DNA of 64,000 nt, taken from Bacillota bacterium. Lineage in GTDB: Bacteria; Bacillota; SHA-98; UBA4971. How positions within the stretch are numbered: the first letter of the stretch is position 1; each line of letters opens with the position of its first letter. Below the pieces are notes generated by a model. The model worked only from the letters and a program-made list of their open reading frames with translations. It searched no databases and was not told the DNA's origin. Position numbers and translations under genes: made by a program. Below, piece after piece: positions 57,452-64,000 of this stretch. Location of the stretch: contig JANLFY010000008.1 in NCBI GenBank assembly GCA_024653485.1, forward strand, positions 107,047-171,046, written 5' to 3'.

Positions 57452-60400
57452 TTAGGGGCGTGGCTCCACTGCATTCAATGGCTCGTGTGAGCGCAAGTAC
57501 AGGTCGAAAAGCAAGTTCTTGACAGCTTCGCCGAAGCCTTTATCGTCGGTGATGCGCTTGTAGAGCTCGAAGTTGGAGTCCACGATTTCCTGAACCAGTT
57601 CATCAACCTTTTGGTCGAATGTTAGGCGCACATTCTCGCGTGTGTTCACCCGAGCGCTTGCGTCGAGAGCGGGGTCGGCATCGAGCTTGGCCATGACTTG
57701 GCCCAGCGTGACGTGGTGCTCTGGTCCGAGATTGAGGCCAAAGCGCTCGTTCAGCTCGGCAATGATGCGCGAGAGCGGCTCCAGTTCCTCCGGTGCGACC
57801 CCATACCGGCCCTTGGTGCTTTGCGGATCGAGCAGGCCGGATCTTCGGTCGAGCGTGATCCTGCCGCTTGACGTTTGTTGAATACGGTAGGATTCCATGT
57901 CGATGTTTTGTTGCACTTCCCAGGGTAGTGTATCACGATCGGCAGGTAGCAGGCGTCGCAGGTGGCGCGCAAAAACATACAGTTTCTCCAGGTCGGGGTC
58001 GGCGAAGGTGAGCACCTGTGCCAAGAAGGCGTAGAGCCGGATGAAGTCAGTGAGTTGGCCGCGAAAATCCTGCTGCTCATCCTTGGCCAATCCGCGGAAC
58101 CGATCCACCACGGGGGCCAGGGCCGCATACAGTTGGTCCTGGGTGGCCCTCTTGTCGAAGTACAGCTTGGCAAAGGCGTTTATGTCCTGCTCGGTGTATA
58201 CAGGGAAGCCAGCTAGGCGCGTCTGGATCTCGTAAAGCAAGTTCGGATCGGTCGCCTCGGATAGCAATGTCGTTTCGTAATACGGTTCAAAGGCCGCTTT
58301 GATCTCGTCGGCCTCGTTAGCGAAGTCGAGGACTATCGGGCCCCTCTTTTCAGGATGGGTGCGGTTCAGCCGCGAGAGCGTCTGTACAGCGTTCACCCCG
58401 CCCAGTTTTTTGTCCACATACATCGTGTGCAGGAGGGGCTGGTCGAAGCCGGTTTGGAACTTGTTGGCAACGATCAGGAAGCGGTACACCGAGCGCTCGA
58501 AGGCCTTCGCGGTCTGGGCTTCCGGGAAGCCGTTCATGCCGGCTTCGGTGTACGACTGGCCGCCATCCTGCACCGTCCCCGAGAAGGCGACCAGCGCCTT
58601 GAATGGATACCCGCGCTTCGCCAAGTACTCGTCTAGGGCGAGCTTGTAGCGCACTGCGTGAAGGCGCGAACGGGTGACGATCATCGCTTTCGCCCTGCCG
58701 CCGATCTCGCCCTGTACATGCGCCGCGAAGTGCTCGACCATAATACGCACTTTCTCGTCGATGGCGTGCGGATGGAGCTCCACGAATGATTTTAGCAGGT
58801 ACTCGGCCTTTTTCTTGTCGTACCGGGGGTCGTCCCCGATCTTCTTGAGCAACCGCCAGTAGGCCTTGTACGTGGTGTAGTTGGCAAGCACATCCAGAAT
58901 AAACCCTTCCTCGATGGCCTGGCGCATACTGTAGAGGTGGAACGGCTCGAACTTCCCGTCAGAGCGCCTGGTGCCGAAAAGCTCGAGCGTTTTGGGCTTG
59001 GGCGTGGCGGTGAAGGCGAACATGGAGAGATTCGGCAGCCGCCCGCGCTTTTCGATCTCTGCGAGAATCGCCCTCTCGAGCTCCTCCTCAGGTGTTGCCG
59101 CCTGAGCCTCCTCGTGTTCCGCCTCCTCGAGCGAAACCGAGGCCAGCACGGCCTTGAGGCTCTTCGTGCTCTCGCCCGACTGAGAGGAGTGGGCTTCATC
59201 TACGATCACGGCGAAGCGCTTGCCGGGGAGCTCACCGATCTGGTTCACGATGACAGGGAACTTCTGAAGCGTCGTGACGATGATCGTCTTGCCAGACTCC
59301 AGCGCCTCCTTGAGCTGGCGCGACGTGGTGTCGATGTTTTCCACCACTCCCAGCGTCTGCTCGAACTGCCGCATGGTGCGCTGCAGTTGTCGGTCAAGCA
59401 CCCGCCGGTCGGTGACGACTACGATGGAGTCGAAAACTCGCCGGTTTCTGGCGTCGTGCAAGGTTGCCAATTGATGCGCCAGCCAGGCGATGGTGAAACT
59501 CTTGCCGCTTCCCGCCGAGTGCTGAATGAGGTAGCGTTGCCCCGGGCCATACGCTCGGGCATGGGCGATGAGCTTGCGCACGCAGTCGAGCTGGTGGTAG
59601 CGTGGGAAGATGAGAAAGCTCCGGCCGTTCTTGCGCCCCTTCTCATCCTCCTCTTCCACCTCGTGGATGAACTGGCGTATGAGGTCGAGCACGCTGTCGC
59701 GCGCCCAGGTTTCGTCCCACAAGTAGCTCGTGGCGTAGCCCGCGCGTGTGGGTGGCACTGGCGGATTTCCCGCGCCGCCAAAGCGGCCCTGGTTGAAAGG
59801 CAGGAAGCGCGTCTTCGTGCCTTGCAAATGGGTGGTCACATAGACGAGATCGGGGTCGACAGCGAAGTGCGCCAGACACCGGCCATAGGCGAAGAGCGGC
59901 TCGCGGGGGTCTCGGTCGGTTTTGTACTGCCGCATCGCGTCTTCCACCGTCTGGCCGGTGAGCAGGTTTTTGAGTTCGGCGGTGAAGACGGGGATGCCAT
60001 TCAGAAACAGCACGAGATCGATGCTCTTCTCGTTCTTGGTGCTGTAGCGGAGCTGGCGGACGACGGAGAAGATGTTCGCCTGGTAGAGGCTCCTCGTTTC
60101 CTCGTTGAGCCCGCTGGCCGGGCGGAAGTAGGCGAGCTTGAACTTGCAGCCCGAATCCTTAATGCCATTGCGCAGCACATCCAGCGCTCCGCGGCGCTCG
60201 ATTTCGGAAGAAAGCCGCTTGAGGAACTGCTCCTTCACCGGTGCGCCGTGGTGCTGCTTGAGCTTGGCCCATTCCTTGGGCTGAGTGGCGAGGACGAAGT
60301 CCACCACATCGCGCGGGATCAGGCAAAGCGTGCGGTCGTAATCCTCGGGTCGGCGCTTGTGGTAGCCGCCCGGCGGCATCTCGCCGTACGGTGCCGGCGT

Positions 60401-60511
60401 CTCGCGCACGGCGCCGGCGTCGCCATCGCCAGCGTAGGCATCGGGGCCATACTGGAGCAATGACGCCTCGATGGCGTCTTCAAGACTGTGCTCGGAGATG
60501 TCCGGGCTCAT
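57452..60511 (-). CDS. hsdR: Type I restriction endonuclease R subunit (HsdR)
   Basis: A 1019-residue motor-nuclease. The N-terminal PD-(D/E)xK site is Asp165 with Glu179-x-Lys181 (DLVLFLNGIPVFTAELKN). The SF2 translocase has Walker A SAGSGKSFT (near 325), DEAHSSQSG and SAT-like FTATPKPKT, and a helical C-terminal domain follows. It cleaves unmodified foreign DNA only together with HsdM and HsdS, which are not in the window; the genes immediately upstream encode a subtilase and an AAA ATPase instead. It starts 85 bp after the subtilase gene. Confidence 0.93.
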   Translation of the reverse strand: MSPDISEHSLEDAIEASLLQYGPDAYAGDGDAGAVRETPAPYGEMPPGGYHKRRPEDYDRTLCLIPRDVVDFVLATQPKEWAKLKQHHGAPVKEQFLKRLSSEIERRGALDVLRNGIKDSGCKFKLAYFRPASGLNEETRSLYQANIFSVVRQLRYSTKNEKSIDLVLFLNGIPVFTAELKNLLTGQTVEDAMRQYKTDRDPREPLFAYGRCLAHFAVDPDLVYVTTHLQGTKTRFLPFNQGRFGGAGNPPVPPTRAGYATSYLWDETWARDSVLDLIRQFIHEVEEEDEKGRKNGRSFLIFPRYHQLDCVRKLIAHARAYGPGQRYLIQHSAGSGKSFTIAWLAHQLATLHDARNRRVFDSIVVVTDRRVLDRQLQRTMRQFEQTLGVVENIDTTSRQLKEALESGKTIIVTTLQKFPVIVNQIGELPGKRFAVIVDEAHSSQSGESTKSLKAVLASVSLEEAEHEEAQAATPEEELERAILAEIEKRGRLPNLSMFAFTATPKPKTLELFGTRRSDGKFEPFHLYSMRQAIEEGFILDVLANYTTYKAYWRLLKKIGDDPRYDKKKAEYLLKSFVELHPHAIDEKVRIMVEHFAAHVQGEIGGRAKAMIVTRSRLHAVRYKLALDEYLAKRGYPFKALVAFSGTVQDGGQSYTEAGMNGFPEAQTAKAFERSVYRFLIVANKFQTGFDQPLLHTMYVDKKLGGVNAVQTLSRLNRTHPEKRGPIVLDFANEADEIKAAFEPYYETTLLSEATDPNLLYEIQTRLAGFPVYTEQDINAFAKLYFDKRATQDQLYAALAPVVDRFRGLAKDEQQDFRGQLTDFIRLYAFLAQVLTFADPDLEKLYVFARHLRRLLPADRDTLPWEVQQNIDMESYRIQQTSSGRITLDRRSGLLDPQSTKGRYGVAPEELEPLSRIIAELNERFGLNLGPEHHVTLGQVMAKLDADPALDASARVNTRENVRLTFDQKVDELVQEIVDSNFELYKRITDDKGFGEAVKNLLFDLYLRSHEPLNAVEPRP

Positions 60512-60596
60512 AGCGGCGCCATCCTTTCGCTCAATGCTTCAAGGTAGCGATCATACACAAGAGTCTCCCCCGAAAAAGCCCTGATTCCTAAGCACA

Positions 60597-63140
60597 TCAG
60601 CTTTCCAAAGGGACTGATTCCACCGGTACACCGATTTGAACTGCCACTGGAGTCCAGATATCTATGTCTTCAGCATCGACCTCTATGCTCACAACGAGAG
60701 CATACCGAGCGCCGACCTCACTGCGGTCGCGCGTGGGCTGATCCTTCCACCAGCCGGATATAGGGTACACACCGATGACACCCCGTTCAGCGAGATCCGC
60801 TGCGGTACCTTCCCAGATGTCGGAGTGGAGCGAACCTTTGTTGCGGGCCTGCTCACCGAGTAACCATCCCTCCGAATCCGACCCGCTTGTCGGCCTATCT
60901 TCGTCCTCGTCAAGTGCTCGCTGGTTCAGTCTCTTCCTGAAATCGTCCCTACTTTCTGCGGGTAATTTGACGTCGAACCGGAAGCCGTGAGACGCATAAC
61001 GGTATCGGCGCTTCCACCCACGTCGCCCAGGGTTCGGCTCAATAAAGTATGATAAAGTGACCCGCAGACGAACTCGGGTTTCCCCGAGATCTAACAGAAC
61101 TTCCCTGGGCCATGGCAGATCATGCAGATGCATCTCGTGCATTTTGCGATCCTTGAACGGATGCAAGGTCGCTTGGGCGACCAGTGTCAGCGCGTCATTT
61201 GCACTGCGCAAGGCGCGTTCCAGGTTGGGGACACCGAAACCATATCGGCGTACTAACTTGGCCCTGTCGCGCTTCCCCCTGGCGTTTCCAAGGTGCGCCT
61301 CCATGGCTGGCGTCCATCTTGCCGAGTGGACGATCAACGCACGGACGGTCTCAGGCCAGAACTCAGGATACTCAGCACGTACGATTGCTGCCATGCGCGC
61401 GACCTGTGCTGTTGCCGCACTCGTCGCGTATGAAAGCACAAGCGGCTTTACATTCGGTCTGTAATATGTGGACAATCCACAGAGATCGGGGACTGCATAG
61501 TCCGTGTCATTGCCGCTGCAAGCGACGTTGCCACCCTCGAATACCACCTCGGGCTTGATGGGCCAAATACCTTGAAACGTCACAGAAGTTGTACTCCAAG
61601 GCGAAAGGTCCCCCGGCGGGGAGACGGGCGACCAGTCGCTCCAGTCCGGATGTGTAATCACTGCTTTCTCGGTGTAGGCACCCACCGTAAGTACGTTCCA
61701 GGCCTGCGCTGGATCGTGCACCGCCTCGATATCGCTGCGATCGAGGTGCGCTGCTTCCAGCCGGTCAGCGGGTACGTTGCCCGCGCTCACAACGAAAAGC
61801 CGCCGTGCAGCTCCCTCAGCGCCATTCAGGTAGCACAGCCCTTGCGTTGCCGGGTCGAACACACGCCCAGCCGCGAGGGCGTCGAGTGCCGCCGACCACG
61901 AAGTAGGCTGACCACGGTCGCGCCCGTCGAGCGTCGTCACCGCGAGTGAGAATACCCGGGGTCGGTGAGGGGCAGAGACTTCTGGTCGGGCTACCGCTTG
62001 TGCCGTGATCGCACCATAAAGCTCCGGGTGATTTACGCCGTGTGGGGGCAAGATCTTCACCGACTCGATGCGGTGGCACAGACGCACCGGGGTGCGTGCG
62101 GTCAGGACAGCCACAAGATCACCGTACAGAGCGAGGCCTGCCATTTCTGTTCCATGCCCCATGTTGTCGGGCCCACCGCCATCGTCGTGTCCGCCCCACG
62201 CGGGATCTACCGCACTAGCATCGGACGAAGCGATCGCCAGATCCAGTAGCGGATGGGCGCGCGTCACACCCGTATCGAGGATGCATACCGCCGGCGCATC
62301 TTTCGGCGGCGGTGTAGTGCGCCTTACGAGGTCTTCAATCCACGCGGCCTGTTCTTTCGCGGGCATGTCCACAAAAAACGCGGCACTTTCCTTTGCTCGC
62401 CGCACCTCGGCGACATCATTCAAGACGTCCAGGGATCCGGAAAGCTGCTGTTCCGTTCCCCACACCAGGACGACGATTCGATCATCGAATGCGAGGCGGC
62501 GCTCACCCAGGGAAAGCCCAACCACCTGGGCGAACTCGTGAAGGCGTTCCAGCTCTCTCCCATCGTGACGGCGCAGCCATACCTCCCACCAGATCGCTTC
62601 ACCTTCAACCGGATACGCCGCCGCGTCGTCCGTCCAGAGTGCACGCAGCGTTGCACGCCGAAGCTCCGCGATGCGATCGACCAGGTCCTTGTGCCGAGGT
62701 TCGCCCTTTTCGGTCTGCTCAGTTGCGTACTGCTCGAACTTTGTAACGAAGTGTTTGAATGCTCCATCTGGAAGGAATACGGTCGCACGCTGGACCGGTG
62801 GACGCTTGGGGTCGGGCTGGAAGCTCTGAACCGCCACCAGCTCGATGCCTTTGAGTCGGTCTTCTAGGGATTCGAGCTTGAGCTCGGTCCCGGGCGGACT
62901 TTCGAACTGGATATAAAGCCCCGGCTGCGCGCCACGCACGGTAACGCCCAACTCCGCACGGCGCCCCACCGCCTCCTCTTGCGCCCGCTGTAATGAGGCG
63001 CTTAGGGCCTTTGCGTGTGCCGAACGATCCTGCGGCCCCGCAAATGGTGTGAGCTTGATTCGCCTACCGTGCGGCCGGTACGGCTCGGCCGCCGGTGCGT
63101 CGGGCACAAGCAGGTGTCTCTTGTTGCGCGTCGCGCGCAT
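60597..63140 (-). CDS. IetS-like subtilisin (S8) protease, effector of an IetAS-type defence/addiction system
   Basis: An 847-residue cytosolic S8 protease (no signal peptide) with a ~280-residue N-terminal domain. Catalytic triad: Asp289 in CILDTGVT, His329 in GHGTEMAG and Ser574 in SYATSAATAQ, with oxyanion Asn455 in VVSAGN. Normal subtilases have GTSxAxP around Ser; here it is ATSAATA. The AAA ATPase gene lies 10 bp upstream, the gene order of ietA-ietS known from Agrobacterium Ti plasmids and as an antiphage system. It lies beside hsdR. Confidence 0.82.
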   Translation of the reverse strand: MRATRNKRHLLVPDAPAAEPYRPHGRRIKLTPFAGPQDRSAHAKALSASLQRAQEEAVGRRAELGVTVRGAQPGLYIQFESPPGTELKLESLEDRLKGIELVAVQSFQPDPKRPPVQRATVFLPDGAFKHFVTKFEQYATEQTEKGEPRHKDLVDRIAELRRATLRALWTDDAAAYPVEGEAIWWEVWLRRHDGRELERLHEFAQVVGLSLGERRLAFDDRIVVLVWGTEQQLSGSLDVLNDVAEVRRAKESAAFFVDMPAKEQAAWIEDLVRRTTPPPKDAPAVCILDTGVTRAHPLLDLAIASSDASAVDPAWGGHDDGGGPDNMGHGTEMAGLALYGDLVAVLTARTPVRLCHRIESVKILPPHGVNHPELYGAITAQAVARPEVSAPHRPRVFSLAVTTLDGRDRGQPTSWSAALDALAAGRVFDPATQGLCYLNGAEGAARRLFVVSAGNVPADRLEAAHLDRSDIEAVHDPAQAWNVLTVGAYTEKAVITHPDWSDWSPVSPPGDLSPWSTTSVTFQGIWPIKPEVVFEGGNVACSGNDTDYAVPDLCGLSTYYRPNVKPLVLSYATSAATAQVARMAAIVRAEYPEFWPETVRALIVHSARWTPAMEAHLGNARGKRDRAKLVRRYGFGVPNLERALRSANDALTLVAQATLHPFKDRKMHEMHLHDLPWPREVLLDLGETRVRLRVTLSYFIEPNPGRRGWKRRYRYASHGFRFDVKLPAESRDDFRKRLNQRALDEDEDRPTSGSDSEGWLLGEQARNKGSLHSDIWEGTAADLAERGVIGVYPISGWWKDQPTRDRSEVGARYALVVSIEVDAEDIDIWTPVAVQIGVPVESVPLES

Positions 63141-63150
63141 CGGTCAATCC

Positions 63151-64000
63151 TCACCGTCCCGAGGTGTGCGCCTTGCGCCGCTCGTCAAGGGCTTCCAAGA
63201 TCTCGGCCGTCTCAACGTACCGACGGTGCCCGAGAATCGCGTTCTTGGCTGCGTGTTCGCAGGCGCTCGTTATATCCGCATGGCTCAGTCCCTCGCTGGT
63301 CTCTGCCGCTTTCGCCCAATCTACCCGTGTCGTGTCGAGAAGTGCGAGTCGCGCGCGCATCACGTTCTCCGCTACCGCTGGCGACGGTAGCGGATATTCG
63401 ATAACTGAGTCGAACCGTCGGAAAAGCGCGCGGTCGAGAAGCTGCGGATGGTTAGTGGCTGCGACGATGAGGCTCTCCGACTCATCCAATTCGAGAAACT
63501 GCAGGAAGGAACTGAGCACCCGCCGAATTTCGCCGACTTCGTTTCGCGCCGCGCGCTCTCCGCCGAGCGCATCAAACTCGTCGAACAGATAGACAGCTCG
63601 TGTCTCCCGGATGGCATCGAAAATGAGACGGAGCTTGGCTGCCGTCTCGCCGAGATACTTGGTAATGAGCCCATCAAGCTGGATGGTGAAGAGCGGCAGC
63701 CCCAACTCACCCGCAAGCACGGCAGCGGTCATCGTCTTGCCCGTGCCCGGTGGGCCAATCAAAAGCAGCTTGCGGAGGGGGGCAAAGCCGTACTCGCGGA
63801 GCGCCGCGCGGTTGCGTTGCTCGATGAGCACGCGCTCGATTCTTCTGTATACCGCTTCATCAAGCGTCATGTCTACAAGCCGGGTTTTTGGGTAGGCGGC
63901 AGTAAGGAGTCCCGCCAGTTCACCGCGCGGCTGAATGATCGCTACCGGCCTTGTGTGTTGGCCTGCCGGAAGAGTCTTCCCACGTGCCCGTGCCTGGTCC
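63151..64000 (-). CDS. IetA-like AAA+ ATPase, 5'-truncated by the window edge
   Basis: An AAA+ ATPase with Walker A LIGPPGTGKTMTAA, Walker B VYLFDEFDAL, sensor 1 IVAATNHPQ and arginine finger region FRRFDSVIEY. The frame stays open to the window end (DQARARGKTLPAGQ...), so the ATG at 63870 is internal and the true start lies beyond 64000. It probably restrains or activates the adjacent IetS-like protease. The 10-bp spacing implies an operon. Confidence 0.85.
   Translation of the reverse strand, partial: DQARARGKTLPAGQHTRPVAIIQPRGELAGLLTAAYPKTRLVDMTLDEAVYRRIERVLIEQRNRAALREYGFAPLRKLLLIGPPGTGKTMTAAVLAGELGLPLFTIQLDGLITKYLGETAAKLRLIFDAIRETRAVYLFDEFDALGGERAARNEVGEIRRVLSSFLQFLELDESESLIVAATNHPQLLDRALFRRFDSVIEYPLPSPAVAENVMRARLALLDTTRVDWAKAAETSEGLSHADITSACEHAAKNAILGHRRYVETAEILEALDERRKAHTSGR

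Noticed and set aside
58937..60463. 508-codon plus-strand frame antisense to hsdR
   Set aside because: Antisense shadow; HsdR motifs on the minus strand are unmistakable.

Overview
The window looks like chromosome of a high-GC, probably anaerobic member of the Bacillota (Firmicutes), perhaps Limnochordia or a related deep lineage. This rests on a Firmicutes-style flagellar operon (motB to sigD, then two small genes usually found next to sigD in this phylum), frequent GTG/TTG starts with GGAGG ribosome-binding sites, sigma-A promoters (TTGACA/TATAAT type), a SleB-type wall hydrolase, a membrane pyrophosphatase and ferredoxin-fused EtfA. No rRNA, tRNA, CRISPR array or complete insertion sequence was seen.

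Layout. (1) 1-14.1 kb, plus strand: motB-fliL-fliM-fliN-fliO-fliP-fliQ-fliR-flhB-flhA-flhF-flhG-PilZ-sigD plus two accessory genes, tightly packed and mostly overlapping. (2) 14.1-24.7 kb, plus strand: a LacI-controlled catabolic operon with a FucI-like isomerase, an FGGY ketose kinase, two DapA-superfamily aldolases/hydratases, a TRAP transporter and a 2-hydroxyacid dehydrogenase. Two LacI-type operators precede the repressor gene. (3) 25.2-33.1 kb, minus strand: DUF6062, a coiled-coil protein, membrane pyrophosphatase HppA, and a DUF4129/MoxR/DUF58 cluster. (4) 33.8-38.2 kb, plus strand: an MFS transporter and two MutS-like ATPases.

The most striking locus lies between blocks 3 and 4. At 33.11-33.57 kb two divergent fluoride (crcB-motif) riboswitches stand back to back. 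Each has its own sigma-A promoter and an intrinsic terminator whose 5' arm uses the aptamer's pseudoknot strand. One leads into DUF6062 (and possibly on to hppA), the other into MFS-MutS-MutS. No crcB or CLC-F gene is visible, so this looks like a non-canonical fluoride-response locus with the MFS protein as candidate exporter.

(5) 38.4-45.3 kb, minus strand: an Asp/Glu-racemase-like enzyme and a complete peptide-type ABC importer whose binding protein appears circularly permuted. (6) 45.8-49.5 kb, minus strand: EtfA with an N-terminal two-cluster ferredoxin, EtfB and an acyl-CoA dehydrogenase, the composition of flavin-based electron-bifurcating complexes, behind a strong promoter with a palindromic operator. 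(7) 49.5-57.4 kb: a large STAND-ATPase regulator, a secreted lipoprotein, a wall hydrolase, a CsoR repressor with a Cys-rich leader ORF, thioredoxin and a membrane protein. (8) 57.4-64 kb, minus strand: a defence island with HsdR, an IetS-like subtilase and an IetA-like AAA ATPase cut by the window edge.

Short exact tandem duplications (12-27 bp) recur between genes and in protein linkers. A fragment of the DUF6115 gene (13.9 kb) is duplicated at 25.1 kb, and another intergenic repeat is shared by 24.8 and 38.3 kb.
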